From: Gammaproteobacteria bacterium
GTDB taxonomy: Bacteria > Pseudomonadota > Gammaproteobacteria > Steroidobacterales > Steroidobacteraceae
Assembly (NCBI GenBank): GCA_025358295.1
Contig: JANYJY010000049.1
Location: 1-64,000, forward strand
Length of the DNA: 64,000 bases
Direction: 5' to 3'
The translations under genes and the position numbers were made by a program. Positions 51,148 to 61,205 of this stretch are shown piece after piece (the stretch's first letter is position 1; each line of letters opens with the position of its first letter). Below the pieces are notes generated by a model. It saw nothing but the letters and a program-made list of their open reading frames with translations. It did not search any database and was not told the origin of the DNA.

Positions 51148-54100
51148 ATGCGCGCCCGCAAGATCGGAAAAATTCTACTGTTCTGCCTTGCGGGATTGCT
51201 CGGTCTGCTGCTTCTGTTGATGTTGGCGGTCAAGCTGGCGCTCGATCGCGCCCCTGATTACCAAGCCGAGATCAAGCAATGGGTGCATGAGCAAACTGGA
51301 TATCACATCGCATTTGCCAACGTCTCGCCGTCATTTCGCTGGTACGGTCCGGAGCTGCATTTCGAAAAATTGGAATTGCGCTCCAAGGACAATCGAAGGC
51401 TGCTGGCGCGTGCGGGCGGCGGCCGAGTTGCGGCTGATGTCTGGCAATTGATTCGCAGCGGCAAGTTGCTGGCGGGCAGGATTGAGATCGATTCGCCGAA
51501 TATTATGATCGCGCGCCTGGGTCCCACCAGCTTCGCGCTCGCCTCCGAAATCAAATTGGGCGGTGATAATTCCTCGCTCGAAACCGTGACGCTGAATGAC
51601 CTGCCGGCCGGCAAGCTGGCGATTCGCAACGCCACGGTCACCATGCAGAAGTGGAACTCCTCGCTGCCGCAACTCACCCTGCACGACGTGAATCTGGATG
51701 TGCGTCGCGGCGATGCCGGGCTTGCGATGCTCTTCAAGGGACGTCTGCCCCCGGCTCTGGGCGGAACCTTGAATATCAGCGGCACGGCCCGCGGGGCCGG
51801 CGACCTGCAGATATTGCATTGGAGCGCGTTGGCGAGAGCCCGCGACATTTCCTTTGCCGGATGGCGATTGCTGCTGCCGGAATACCTGAACCGGCTCGAC
51901 GCGGGCAGCGGCGAGTTCGAGTTGGCGGCAAGCGGCGAGGGCTTGATACTTACGCGCGCAGATCTCAATTTCACGGCGCAGGGCGTTGTTACCGAGCTTA
52001 ACGACGGCCCGGTCGCCATGTTCCAGCGGATCGGCGGTGTGTTGAGCCTCATTCATACGGGCGATCGATGGACTCTTTCGGGCAAGGGAGTTCATGCGGT
52101 GCGCGCGGGCCGTCGCGATCCCGAATCTCAATTCGAGGCCAGCTGGCGCGCAAGCGATGCGGGCTTGCTCGATTTGCGCGCCGGGGCCAGCTATTTGCGC
52201 GTGGACACGCTATTGCCGCTCGCCGGACTGCTGCCGCAAAAGGACATTCGAGACCGGCTGCGCGATATAGGGCCAACCGGTGAGTGGACCGATACGGCCA
52301 TTAACTTGGCCCGCGTCACCGTAGCCGACCCTTGGCACCTGCAAGTGCAGGCGAAATTTCACGATGTGGGTTTTGCGCCCGTAAGCAAGGCGCCGGGCGT
52401 GCGCGGTTTGAACGGGAACATCGCCGGCAATGAGCGTGGCGGAGTGGTGAATATCGACAGTCTTAAGGCCGTGTTCAATTGGCCGGTGCAGCTCTCTCAG
52501 CCCGTGGATTTGCAGAAGCTGAAGGCGACTTTGTACTGGAAGCGCACGACTGAGGAGTTGCTGGTCGCCACGCCCGACTGGGAGATGAAGAATCGAGACG
52601 GACAGGTGCACGGAAAAGTGGCCTGGCAGCTCCCGGCCGACGGCTCACCGCCGGTGCTTACCTTGTCTGCCGTCCTGGAGAACGGCAACGTTGCCAACAC
52701 ACACAATTACCTGCCGCGGGCCATCATGGCGCCATCGGCGCTCGTCTGGTTGGATCGCGCATTGGTCGCGGGCCGGTTGTCGCGCGCCGATGTGGTTTTG
52801 CGCGGACCCTTACGGCATTTTCCGTTTCGCGACGACAGCGGTTTGTTTCTGGCGCGCTGCGCACTCGAGGGAATGACGCTGGACTATGGCGAGGGTTGGC
52901 CGCGGGCGGAGGGTCTTGCCGCTCTGGCGGAATTCCGCAATGAAGGATTGACGATGCATTTTCTCTCCGGACGTGTCGCCGGCATCGCCGTGGGGTCCGC
53001 GGATGCGCGCTTCGCTGACTTCAAGACCGGCGAACTGGAGATTCATGTGGGCGTCGCCGGTGACGCCGCCGACGCCCTGGCATTTCTGCGCGCGACGCCC
53101 CTCGATGCGTCGGCAGACCATGTGTTTTCAGGCGTGGAGGCCAAGGGGCCGATGCAATCGAATGTGGATCTCTTCCTGCCTTTCAAAGATTTTGTGCATC
53201 GGCGAGTTTTGGTGCATGGGCGCCTGGACGGCGTATCCGTCAATCGGTCCGGGTCGACGCTGATGGCCAGCGACGTGAGCGGTGATTTCAATATCGACGG
53301 CGCGCAAGTAGCCCACGCCGATGTCCACGGCCGTGTCTTGGGCGGGGCCTTTCAAATGCAGGCGCGCGCGCCGCGTAACCGGCCGCTGACTCGCAGCCAG
53401 CTCGATTTTCACGGTACGTTGACCGGCGATGCGCTGCGAATGGCGCTGGCGCTGCCAGCCGGCATATCGATCGGCGGGCAGACGGATTGGCGGGGCACGC
53501 TAAAAATGGCGCCCGAGCCGAATCGGGAGCGCAGCTTGCGGATCAGCAGCAGCCTCGTCGGTCTCGACATCAAGTTGCCGGCCCCCATGGATAAAGCCGC
53601 GGACACGCCGCTGCCGTCTTGGCTCGAGGTGCAGTGGCCGGCGAGTGGCGGCGCACAGGGACGTTTGGCACTGGGTGGCATATTGAGCGGCACCTATGCA
53701 TTGGAATCCGATGCCGGCGGCACGCACCTCTCGCATGTGGCATTGGCATTCGGTGCCGCTGAATCAAGTCCGGGCGACTCGCAGATGGTCAATGTGGGTG
53801 GGTCGGTTGCGCGGCTGGATTTGGCGGGCTGGCTCAAGCTCATCCCGTCCGACAAGAATGGCAAGCCGCTGTCGGATTATCTGCGTACCGCCAAACTCAG
53901 CGTTGCCGAGATCGACTATTTGGGATTCGCCTTCCGCGATGTGTCCCTGGACTTGGCGGTCACGGAAGGCGGCTTGCGAGTCGCGGCCGGCGGACCGAAC
54001 GTGATGGGAACGATTTTCGTGCCCCGCGCCACGAATCCGCCCGAGCCGTTGAATCTGCAATTCGATCGACTGCACTTTGGGCTGTTGCCCGATTCCGAGT

Positions 54101-55005
54101 CTCGGCCGGGGGCAGCGGTGGCCGGCGCCGCGCAAGACTCGAACGAGCCGAGCGCGCTCGGCGATCCGCGCAGTGTTCCGCCGATCAATTTTCACGCCGT
54201 GGATTTGATGTGGGGCGAGCGGCAGATCGGCGACGTTCAGGCCACGCTGGTCAAGCTGGATGACGGCATCGGCTTGAAACAGATGATCATTACCGGCGCC
54301 ACCTTCAATGTGAATGCGAACGGGGACTGGCGCGGCAAAAATGCAGGAATGGGGCACATCGAGGGCAGCCTGACCAGCAGTGATGCACAGGCCACGCTGC
54401 GACAGTTGGGTTATACGCCGGTCATCGACGCCAAAACCGGACAAATGGCATTCGACCTTAATTGGGTGGGTGCGCCAACCGAAAATGCCCTCAGCATGGC
54501 CGCCGGCCATGTGCAATTGACCCTGGACAATGGCCAAATCGTCGGTCTTAATCCCGGCGCAGGCCGGGTATTAGGCCTTACCAGCGTTGCCGCGCTGCGC
54601 CGACGTCTGGCATTGGATTTCAGTGATTTGACCGACAAGGGCTTGGCGTTCGATACCGTGCACGGCGACTTCGAATTGCGCGATGGCAATGCCTTTACCG
54701 AAAACCTCTTGGTGAAGGGTCCTGCGGCCGAAATCGGCCTAATTGGCCGGGTTGGCTTGAAAAACAGGGATTACGACCAAACAGCAGTAGTTACAGGCAA
54801 TGTCGGGAATTCGCTGCCGCTGGCGGCGTTGGCCGGCGGACCGGTCGTGGCTGGGGCTGTGCTTCTTTTCACACAAGTGTTCAAACAGGAACTGAAAGGC
54901 TTGGCACGAGGGTATTATCGAATTACCGGCAGTTGGGATAATCCGATTGTCGAACGAATCAAAAGTGCAGACGCAGCCGCAGCGTCCGCGGAGGCGCAAA
55001 AATAG
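51148..55005 (+). CDS. yhdP: YhdP-family AsmA-like envelope protein
   Basis: A 1285-residue protein. One N-terminal transmembrane helix (ILLFCLAGLLGLLLLLMLAV) anchors a long periplasmic beta-groove built of repeating AsmA/DUF3971 units. GRVAADVWQLIRSGKLLAGR and IEIDSPNIMIARLG lie near the N-terminus; the conserved C-terminus has DLTDKGLAFDTVHGDFELRD, VKGPAAEIGLIGRVGLKNRD and a final YYRITGSWDNPIVERI. YhdP, TamB and YdbH are thought to bridge the periplasm and move phospholipids to the outer membrane. The ATG follows the rng stop directly. Confidence 0.93.
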   Translation: MRARKIGKILLFCLAGLLGLLLLLMLAVKLALDRAPDYQAEIKQWVHEQTGYHIAFANVSPSFRWYGPELHFEKLELRSKDNRRLLARAGGGRVAADVWQLIRSGKLLAGRIEIDSPNIMIARLGPTSFALASEIKLGGDNSSLETVTLNDLPAGKLAIRNATVTMQKWNSSLPQLTLHDVNLDVRRGDAGLAMLFKGRLPPALGGTLNISGTARGAGDLQILHWSALARARDISFAGWRLLLPEYLNRLDAGSGEFELAASGEGLILTRADLNFTAQGVVTELNDGPVAMFQRIGGVLSLIHTGDRWTLSGKGVHAVRAGRRDPESQFEASWRASDAGLLDLRAGASYLRVDTLLPLAGLLPQKDIRDRLRDIGPTGEWTDTAINLARVTVADPWHLQVQAKFHDVGFAPVSKAPGVRGLNGNIAGNERGGVVNIDSLKAVFNWPVQLSQPVDLQKLKATLYWKRTTEELLVATPDWEMKNRDGQVHGKVAWQLPADGSPPVLTLSAVLENGNVANTHNYLPRAIMAPSALVWLDRALVAGRLSRADVVLRGPLRHFPFRDDSGLFLARCALEGMTLDYGEGWPRAEGLAALAEFRNEGLTMHFLSGRVAGIAVGSADARFADFKTGELEIHVGVAGDAADALAFLRATPLDASADHVFSGVEAKGPMQSNVDLFLPFKDFVHRRVLVHGRLDGVSVNRSGSTLMASDVSGDFNIDGAQVAHADVHGRVLGGAFQMQARAPRNRPLTRSQLDFHGTLTGDALRMALALPAGISIGGQTDWRGTLKMAPEPNRERSLRISSSLVGLDIKLPAPMDKAADTPLPSWLEVQWPASGGAQGRLALGGILSGTYALESDAGGTHLSHVALAFGAAESSPGDSQMVNVGGSVARLDLAGWLKLIPSDKNGKPLSDYLRTAKLSVAEIDYLGFAFRDVSLDLAVTEGGLRVAAGGPNVMGTIFVPRATNPPEPLNLQFDRLHFGLLPDSESRPGAAVAGAAQDSNEPSALGDPRSVPPINFHAVDLMWGERQIGDVQATLVKLDDGIGLKQMIITGATFNVNANGDWRGKNAGMGHIEGSLTSSDAQATLRQLGYTPVIDAKTGQMAFDLNWVGAPTENALSMAAGHVQLTLDNGQIVGLNPGAGRVLGLTSVAALRRRLALDFSDLTDKGLAFDTVHGDFELRDGNAFTENLLVKGPAAEIGLIGRVGLKNRDYDQTAVVTGNVGNSLPLAALAGGPVVAGAVLLFTQVFKQELKGLARGYYRITGSWDNPIVERIKSADAAAASAEAQK

Positions 55006-55845
55006 ATGGGCATAGTTGCCGCAATACAAATGACTTCCGGTCACGTCGTGGTCGACAATTTGTCCGCTGCCGCGGACTTGTTGCGCAAGGCTAAGGATGC
55101 GGGCGCCGATATCGCTTGCCTGCCGGAGAATTTTTCGTTCATCGGATTGCGCGACGCCGACAAATTGGAAGTGGCCGAGCCGGACGGCGAGGGCGTCGTA
55201 CAGGACTTTCTAAGCGAGACCGCGCGAAAACTCAACATGTGGATTTTGGGCGGAACCATCGTGCTGCGCGGCGACACTGAACGCCGCGTCGCCAATGCAT
55301 CCTTGCTGATCGATGCCGCGGGCAAGCGAGTCGCACGCTACGACAAGATCCATTTGTTCGATGTCACGATCCCGGGTCGCGACGAGCAATATCGAGAATC
55401 GACTCATGTGGCGCCGGGTCGCGAGGCGGTCATTGCGGATACCCCCGTGGGCAAACTTGGGCTCTCCGTGTGCTATGACATGCGCTTTCCCGAGTTGTAC
55501 CGCGAACTCGTGTCGCGGGGCGCGCAGTGGCTGGCGATTCCGGCGGCGTTCACGGTCCCGACGGGACGTGCGCACTGGGAGACCTTGTTGCGGGCGCGGG
55601 CCATCGAGAACCTATGCTACGTCGTGGCGCCGGCGCAGGCGGGCACGCACACCAGCGGCCGCGAGACCTACGGGGATTCGCTCATCGTCGATTACTGGGG
55701 CCAGGTGCTGTCGCGCCTGGCAAAAGGTACCGGAGTGATTACAGCGGACATTGATCTTGCCAAGCAAGCAGAAACGCGCGCTCGATTTCCCGCGCTCGAT
55801 AATCGGCAGCTCGGTCTGCGAGGCATCGCTGCGGTGTTGACGTGA
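55006..55845 (+). CDS. Carbon-nitrogen hydrolase family protein (Nit1/YbeM-like amidase)
   Basis: A 279-residue nitrilase-superfamily enzyme with the Glu-Lys-Cys triad: Glu in [10 protein letters not shown], Lys in [13 protein letters not shown] and Cys in [18 protein letters not shown] (near residue 155). The late block [15 protein letters not shown] is typical of the Nit1 subgroup, whose members repair deaminated glutathione. Length is normal. It starts at the base after the yhdP stop and overlaps tldD by GTGA, a conserved placement in this operon. The substrate is inferred from the subgroup. Confidence 0.9.
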   Translation: MGIVAAIQMTSGHVVVDNLSAAADLLRKAKDAGADIACLPENFSFIGLRDADKLEVAEPDGEGVVQDFLSETARKLNMWILGGTIVLRGDTERRVANASLLIDAAGKRVARYDKIHLFDVTIPGRDEQYRESTHVAPGREAVIADTPVGKLGLSVCYDMRFPELYRELVSRGAQWLAIPAAFTVPTGRAHWETLLRARAIENLCYVVAPAQAGTHTSGRETYGDSLIVDYWGQVLSRLAKGTGVITADIDLAKQAETRARFPALDNRQLGLRGIAAVLT

Positions 55846-57305
55846 ACGCGCGCAGCGCCGAGATGACTGAACCCGTTTTCGCCTTGGCGGAGAGGATGAT
55901 TCTGACGCCGTCGGGTCTTGACGAGGGCCGGCTCTCGTCCGTACTCGATGCCCTCATGGGCCGCGGCGTGGACTATGCGGATTTGTATTTCCAGCTGTCG
56001 CGCGAGGAATCGTGGTCGTTGGAAGACGGCATCGTCAAAGAGGGATCCCACAGCATTGAACAGGGCGTGGGAGTCCGCGCCATCAGCGGCGATAAAACCG
56101 GCTTCGCTTACACCGATGAGGTGCTTCTGCCGGCGTTGATCGAGGCGTCGGATGCGGCGCGAGCCATCGCGCGCAGCGGCGGCCGCAATGCGGTCAAGGC
56201 CTGGCAACGTCCCCTGACGCATCGCCTGTACCTGCCCGTCGATCCGCTCGATGCGATACGCGATGAGGACAAGGTGGCGTGGTTGATGCGTATAGACGCC
56301 GACACCCGCCGCGTCGATCCGCGCGTCAAACAAGTGATGGCGTCCTTGGCCGCCGTCCACGAAGTGATTTTGATAGCGACCAGCGACGGCACGCTGACCG
56401 CGGATGTGCGGCCATTGGTGCGCATGAATGTCTCGGTGATCGTCGAACAGGATGGCCGCCGGGAAATGGGCTACAGCGGCGGCGGCGGCCGCTTCGGTCT
56501 GGACGAATTATTGTGCGGCGATGAGCCGTTTACGCACGGGCGCGAGGCCGTGCGTCAGGCGTTGGTCAATCTCGATGCGGTGGCTGCGCCTGCCGGCGCC
56601 ATGACCGTGGTACTGGGCCCAGGTTGGCCGGGAATATTGTTGCATGAGGCCATCGGCCACGGCTTGGAAGGCGATTTCAATCGCAAGGGCACCTCTGCGT
56701 TCTCGAATCGCATCGGCCAAAAAGTGGCTGCCGATGACATCACAGTGGTTGACGATGGCACGCTCGACCGGCGGCGCGGTTCGCTGAACGTGGACGATGA
56801 AGGCACGCCCACTCAGTGCACCACTTTGATTGAGAACGGCGTGCTGCGCGGCTACATCCAGGACAAGATGAACGCGCGGTTGATGGGCATGCCGGCGACC
56901 GGCAACGGCAGACGCGAATCGTTCGCGCATATGACCTTGCCGCGCATGACCAACACCTACATGCGCGCCGGTTCGCGCGCGCCCGAGGAAATCTTGGCGT
57001 CGGTCGAGAAAGGCCTGTATGCAGTGAATTTCGGCGGCGGACAGGTGGACATTACCTCGGGTAAATTCGTGTTCTCGGCCAGCGAAGCCTATTTGATCGA
57101 GAACGGCAAAATCGGGGCCCCCGTCAAGGGAGCGACCCTGATCGGCAACGGGCCCGATGTATTGCAGCGGGTCAGCATGGTCGGCAATGACATGAAGCTG
57201 GACGGCGGCGTGGGCACATGCGGCAAGGAAGGCCAGTCGGTGCCCGTCGGCGTCGGCCAACCCACGCTGCGCATCGATGGGCTGACGGTGGGCGGCACGG
57301 GCTAG
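55842..57305 (+). CDS. tldD: TldD metalloprotease
   Basis: A 487-residue member of the TldD/PmbA family. The zinc site [16 protein letters not shown] (HExxxH type) is near residues 268-283; earlier [20 protein letters not shown] and late [20 protein letters not shown] and [20 protein letters not shown] are family hallmarks. With PmbA/TldE it trims modified peptides and degrades unfolded helical peptides; pmbA is not in the window. The start is the GTG at 55842 (overlap with the nitrilase stop); ATG 55863 is possible. It is the last gene of the holA operon. Confidence 0.95.
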   Translation: MNARSAEMTEPVFALAERMILTPSGLDEGRLSSVLDALMGRGVDYADLYFQLSREESWSLEDGIVKEGSHSIEQGVGVRAISGDKTGFAYTDEVLLPALIEASDAARAIARSGGRNAVKAWQRPLTHRLYLPVDPLDAIRDEDKVAWLMRIDADTRRVDPRVKQVMASLAAVHEVILIATSDGTLTADVRPLVRMNVSVIVEQDGRREMGYSGGGGRFGLDELLCGDEPFTHGREAVRQALVNLDAVAAPAGAMTVVLGPGWPGILLHEAIGHGLEGDFNRKGTSAFSNRIGQKVAADDITVVDDGTLDRRRGSLNVDDEGTPTQCTTLIENGVLRGYIQDKMNARLMGMPATGNGRRESFAHMTLPRMTNTYMRAGSRAPEEILASVEKGLYAVNFGGGQVDITSGKFVFSASEAYLIENGKIGAPVKGATLIGNGPDVLQRVSMVGNDMKLDGGVGTCGKEGQSVPVGVGQPTLRIDGLTVGGTG

Positions 57306-57400
57306 TCGCCTATCTGGTCGAATGCGCCGGGATTGCCCATGTTGCGGGGGCTGCGGCCCATGCAAAATAACTCCGCGGTAATTTCCAGGAGGACGTCCCG

Positions 57401-57502
57401 ATGAGGGATTGGCAGGATGCCGGCGCCGTGGCGTGGGCGGGACGTTTAACGCACCAGCGTTCTTGCCCGCGCCTTTTTATCGTCTCGAAGCGTGCCGCCT
57501 AA
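57401..57502 (+). CDS. Candidate small ORF (33 aa) with a strong ribosome site, spanning the terminator
   Basis: CCAGGAGG (AGGAGG at 57387-57392) lies 8 bases before ATG 57401, and the frame runs 33 codons to TAA at 57500-57502 (MRDWQDAGAVAW...). This is one of the best ribosome sites in the window, yet no larger frame uses it. The ORF reads through the terminator hairpin at 57430-57478, so translation and termination would compete. It may be a real small protein, a leader-type regulatory ORF or chance. Confidence 0.3.
   Translation: MRDWQDAGAVAWAGRLTHQRSCPRLFIVSKRAA
57430..57478 (+). terminator. Intrinsic terminator of the holA-tldD operon
   Basis: GGCGTGGGC (57430-57438) pairs with GCCCGCGCC (57465-57473) in a 9-base stem with one G-U pair and a 26-base loop, followed at once by TTTTT (57474-57478). 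It lies 125 bases after the tldD stop and is the clearest rho-independent terminator in the window. The rest of the 57306-57587 gap holds the small ORF above and the region before the acyltransferase gene. Confidence 0.75.
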
Positions 57503-57587
57503 AGGGCGCTGTTTGTGACAACCGCCGATCTTAGCGAAAAGAGCTAGCCGATTCACACGAACCGCGGGCGACGCGCTAAGGTCGGGT

Positions 57588-58709
57588 ATGGACGCCATTT
57601 CAACAACACGCAATTCGCGAATCGATTTTCTGCGCGGGACGGCGATTTTTATGGTGCTAGCGCACCACTTTTCGCTGACCTACCCCCTGGTCGAGAGTCC
57701 GTTGACGCGCATTTTCCCGCCAGTTTGGGTGGAGCGGTTGGTCGAAAACGGCAATTACGGTGTCACCATGTTCTTCGTGATCTCAGGTTTCCTGATCACG
57801 TCGAACAATCTGCTTCGCTATGGCGAGTTGCGCGGCGTCAATTTGCGGCAATTCTACGCATTCCGCTTCTCGAGAATCATTCCGCCGCGGGTGCTGGCAT
57901 TGGCCGTCATTGTTGTGCTGGGGCTATGCGGCATCCCTTCCTTCACCAACGGCGACGGTGGGCACACGCTGCCCGCGTCATTTTTCGTGATTGCCGTTTT
58001 GTCGGTACTGACCTTTTGGCACAACGTCCTCATGCAGGCAGTGGGGTACTTCAACTACTGTCTGAACATCTACTGGTCCTTGTCCGTGGAGGAGATGTTC
58101 TATCTGACGTTTCCGCTGGCTTGCTTGCTGCTGAAACGAATGACACTCATCGTCGCACTGTGTGCCGCCGCCATCGTGGTCGGGCCGCTCTACCGGGCCA
58201 TGCACCGCGACGACGAGCTTTTCTTTATGTACGGCTATGCGGCGTGTTTCGATGCGATCGCATTCGGCTGTCTCACCGCATTGTGCTTTCGGCAGATGAA
58301 TATCGGGCGGCTTGCGAGGGTCGTGATCAGATGCGTTGCGGGCCTGGGGTTGACGGCGGCGTATTTCGCGGGAATCGACGGTCATGAAGTTTTTGGCTTC
58401 TCGGCGATCGCTTTCTGTACCGCCGGCTTGCTGGTGAATGCCGCCGATTCTGCGGGCCCGAAGACCCGGGCTTCGCCTCGTCGCATGGCCGACTGGCTTG
58501 GTCGGCATAGCTACGAGCTGTATTTGTTTCACATCATCGTGTTGGCCGTGATGCGGGACTTCGTGCCGAAGGGGACGCTGTCCTATGCGTTCAAGTTGCC
58601 GTATTTCGCACTGTACCTGCTGCTGTCGGTGCTCGTTGCGGCTGCGGTATCCCGCTGCTATGCCGAGCCGATCAATACCGGTCTGCGTAGGCGGCTGGCC
58701 AGCAGCTAG
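57588..58709 (+). CDS. Acyltransferase family 3 membrane protein
   Basis: A 373-residue multi-pass protein of the OafA/NodX-type acyltransferase family. The N-terminal RIDFLRGTAIFMVLAHHFS contains the His of the family's R/H motif; VTMFFVISGFLITSNNLLRYG and YWSLSVEEMFYLTFPLACLL (the SVEE motif) are diagnostic, with about ten hydrophobic segments. These enzymes acetylate or acylate sugars of surface polysaccharides or periplasmic glucans. No polysaccharide genes are adjacent, so the acceptor is unknown. Confidence 0.92.
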   Translation: MDAISTTRNSRIDFLRGTAIFMVLAHHFSLTYPLVESPLTRIFPPVWVERLVENGNYGVTMFFVISGFLITSNNLLRYGELRGVNLRQFYAFRFSRIIPPRVLALAVIVVLGLCGIPSFTNGDGGHTLPASFFVIAVLSVLTFWHNVLMQAVGYFNYCLNIYWSLSVEEMFYLTFPLACLLLKRMTLIVALCAAAIVVGPLYRAMHRDDELFFMYGYAACFDAIAFGCLTALCFRQMNIGRLARVVIRCVAGLGLTAAYFAGIDGHEVFGFSAIAFCTAGLLVNAADSAGPKTRASPRRMADWLGRHSYELYLFHIIVLAVMRDFVPKGTLSYAFKLPYFALYLLLSVLVAAAVSRCYAEPINTGLRRRLASS

Positions 58710-58785
58710 GCAATACGGCATGGGCAATGTGCGGCGGCGGGCGAGTTGGGGTAGGCTTTGGGCTGTTCTTAAGACGGAGTGGAGC

Positions 58786-60459
58786 ATGCAATTGTTTAGG
58801 CTAACGATACTCATCTGGTGCCTTGCAACCGGGTTGGCTGCTGGTGCGTGGGCGGCGCCCGGTCCCGCCGCCGAACTCGGGCTGCCCTCCAATGTCGCCG
58901 CGGCGATGCGCAGTATCGATGCCGAACGCATACGCGCCCACGTACGTTTTCTGTCTGACGATCTGCTCGAGGGGCGCGGCACCGGCACTCGCGGCGGAGA
59001 TATCGCCGCGCAGTACATCGCCACGCAATTCGCGTTGTACGGGCTGCAGCCGGCAGGCGACGGCGGTGGCTACTTGCAGAAGGTGGGGTTCACCGGTGTG
59101 CACACCTTACCGGCGACCACGGCCTCGTTGTTGGCTGCGGACGGCAAGGCGCAAGATTTGAAGCTCGGCGAAGATTATGTGACCGGCAACCAGTGGCAGA
59201 CGGACAGCATCGACATCGACGCGCCCATCGTTTTCGTCGGTTATGGCATCGACGCGCCGGAATATCATTGGAACGACTACAAGGGCGTGGACGTCAAGGG
59301 CAAGGTCGTGCTCGTGATCGTCAACGAACCGCCGTCCACCGACCCCAAATTCTTCAACGCCGAGGCGTTGACCTACTACGGGCGCTGGACCTATAAATTC
59401 GAGGAGGCCGCGCGCAAGGGTGCGGTGGGCGCGCTCATCATTCACCGTACCGACCTGGCAAGTTACGGCTGGGCCGTTGTACGCAGTTCCTGGAGCAACG
59501 AGCAGGTCTATTTGAGCAACGACACGGATCCGAAGCTAAAGGCGGCGTCGTGGATACAACTCGATGTGGCCCGGCGTCTGTTCAGTGCCTCCTCCCTGAG
59601 CTTGGACGATATGATGAGTAGCGCCGGCAAGCGCGACTTCAAGGCGCGGGATCTGCCAGTGCGGTTCAAGGCCCATATCGTCAGCGCCGTGCGTAAGTTC
59701 GAATCCTACAATGTACTTGGCATGTTGCCTGGGACCGCCGCCGGCAAGAACAGCCAGGCCGTGGTCTATTCGGCGCACTACGACCATCTTGGAATTGATC
59801 CGGCCATGAGCGGCGACAATATCTACAACGGCGCAGTGGACAACGGCACCGGCGTCGCGGTATTGCTGGAATTGGCTCATGCCTTCGCGACGTCGGCTGC
59901 GCGGCCTCCACATCCCGTGCTGTTCGCCTCGGTGACCGCTGAGGAAAAAGGATTGCTAGGGTCCAACTATTTGGGCAAGCATTTGCCCATCCCCGCGGCT
60001 GAGGTTGCGCTCGATTTGAACTTTGACGCGATTCCCCCGATCGGTGTGCCAGAGTCGGTGAACGTAACGGGCGCGGAGCGTACCTCGTTTTATCCCACGG
60101 TCGAGAGGACCGCGAAGGCGTTTGGCTATGCGATCCAGCCGGATGCCGAGCCTGGCGCGGGTCACTACTATCGCTCCGATCATTTCAGCCTGGCGCGGGC
60201 CGGCGTGCCAGCGTTCTCGATCAATACGGGCGTGAAGTTTGCCGGCCATTCCGCGGAGTGGGGCAAGGATCAGGCGCAGGACTATACCGCCAAGCGTTAT
60301 CACAGCCCCAGGGATGAATATTCGCCCAACATGGATTTTTCGAGCAATGCGTCGCTTGCCAAATTCGGCTTTGCGCTGGGCTGGCAGGCGCTGCTCGCCC
60401 GCGGCACGGTGAATTGGCTGCCGAACGATGAGTTCGAGGCGGCCCGAACGAAACATTGA
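58786..60459 (+). CDS. Secreted M28-family metallopeptidase
   Basis: A 557-residue exported peptidase, start ATG at 58786 with GGAG upstream; signal peptide about residues 1-23 (LATGLAAGAWA-AP). A PA-domain insert covers ~130-280. The M28 zinc ligands are His in VVYSAHYDHLGID, Asp in YNGAVDNGTGVAV, the catalytic Glu pair in SVTAEEKGLLGS, an Asp in ALDLNFDAIPP and a His in KRYHSPRDEY. Family members are aminopeptidases or carboxypeptidases acting outside the cytoplasm. It may add to the peptide use suggested by the Tricorn-like and Pip genes. Confidence 0.92.
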   Translation: MQLFRLTILIWCLATGLAAGAWAAPGPAAELGLPSNVAAAMRSIDAERIRAHVRFLSDDLLEGRGTGTRGGDIAAQYIATQFALYGLQPAGDGGGYLQKVGFTGVHTLPATTASLLAADGKAQDLKLGEDYVTGNQWQTDSIDIDAPIVFVGYGIDAPEYHWNDYKGVDVKGKVVLVIVNEPPSTDPKFFNAEALTYYGRWTYKFEEAARKGAVGALIIHRTDLASYGWAVVRSSWSNEQVYLSNDTDPKLKAASWIQLDVARRLFSASSLSLDDMMSSAGKRDFKARDLPVRFKAHIVSAVRKFESYNVLGMLPGTAAGKNSQAVVYSAHYDHLGIDPAMSGDNIYNGAVDNGTGVAVLLELAHAFATSAARPPHPVLFASVTAEEKGLLGSNYLGKHLPIPAAEVALDLNFDAIPPIGVPESVNVTGAERTSFYPTVERTAKAFGYAIQPDAEPGAGHYYRSDHFSLARAGVPAFSINTGVKFAGHSAEWGKDQAQDYTAKRYHSPRDEYSPNMDFSSNASLAKFGFALGWQALLARGTVNWLPNDEFEAARTKH

Positions 60460-60480
60460 CGCGGCCTGCGCTGCCGACGG

Positions 60481-60553
60481 CGTGGCGCAATCGCCACGGC
60501 CGCTGAGGCGACATATTGCAAGAAGGATAGTCAGCGTCGCGAAGTTGCGACGC
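60481..60553. repeat. Two hairpins after the M28 peptidase gene
   Basis: CGTGGCG-CAAT-CGCCACG (60481-60498) and GCGTCGC-GAAGTT-GCGACGC (60534-60553) are perfect 7-base stems in the 208-base gap after the peptidase. Neither has a T run. They could be factor-dependent termination or message-stabilising structures. Nothing else is evident in the gap. Confidence 0.45.
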
Positions 60554-60667
60554 CGGCTACGGTGGGCCGCGAGGAAACGCGAATAACGTGCGTCGGTTCT
60601 CACCTCCGTGCCCATGGGACTCGGTACGCTGAAGTCACGTTATCAATGACCCAACGACGGAGTTTCC

Positions 60668-60832
60668 ATGATCGACAATTCAATGACCGGCACGTATCAG
60701 ATCAGCTTGCCCAAGGATCTGCTGTCGGAGGCCAAGCGTGCCCCCAAGGTCAAGAAGGACGAACTCCATGTCGAGGGTTGGCGCAATTCCTGGCTGTCAC
60801 GCATAGCCGAGAAACTGGTAGGCAAGGACTAG
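60668..60832 (+). CDS. Small unrecognised protein (54 aa)
   Basis: A 54-residue frame, start ATG at 60668 with GGAG five bases before it, stop TAG at 60832. The sequence is charged and balanced rather than random-looking: MTGTYQISLPKDLLSEAKR, then KVKKDELHVEGWRNSWL and a C-terminal amphipathic-looking RIAEKLVGKD. There is no signal peptide or membrane segment, so it is probably cytoplasmic. I recognise no family. The amino-acid composition and the ribosome site argue that it is real. Confidence 0.5.
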   Translation: MIDNSMTGTYQISLPKDLLSEAKRAPKVKKDELHVEGWRNSWLSRIAEKLVGKD

Positions 60833-60957
60833 CACGCGGGGCGGACGTCCGATCGGGCCGGTCCGTCACGGCGGGAGGCAAATTGGGGCTGTTTTAAGTC
60901 AAATTCGGCGGATTTGTCGCGCGGATTCGCATTAATATGCGTGTGGAGGTGGTACCC

Positions 60958-61197
60958 ATGCGCTTGGCCCGTCCTGTCTATGAAAGCCTACCCTACCTGT
61001 ACATGGCAATCGGTGGGCTGGCGATATTTCTCTTCTACCTTGACCCCATAGGTCCGCGCGCCGTCACGGCCTTCGTCATCGGGGTTATCGTGGAAATTGC
61101 CGCCTTGACCCTTCTCTTGCGCCGCCAGGACTGCCGCGCACTGAGCCGCGAATATTCGGGGGAGACCATCGAGCTGCCGTCCACTCTGCACGGCTAG
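60958..61197 (+). CDS. Small two-helix membrane protein, unrecognised (79 aa)
   Basis: Start ATG at 60958, chosen because GGAGGTGG ends 7 bases before it; ATG 60937 would add seven residues. Two hydrophobic segments, LPYLYMAIGGLAIFLFYLD and AVTAFVIGVIVEIAALTLLL, are joined by a short polar turn and followed by a hydrophilic tail (RRQDCRALSREYSGETIELP). I do not recognise a family. It ends 9 bases before the convergent ATPase gene; with the 54-residue gene upstream it could form a small unit. Confidence 0.6.
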   Translation: MRLARPVYESLPYLYMAIGGLAIFLFYLDPIGPRAVTAFVIGVIVEIAALTLLLRRQDCRALSREYSGETIELPSTLHG

Positions 61198-61205
61198 CGC
61201 TGCGT

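Noticed and set aside
57978-59024. 348-residue open frame on the minus strand
   Set aside because: Antisense to the acyltransferase and M28 genes; no motifs.
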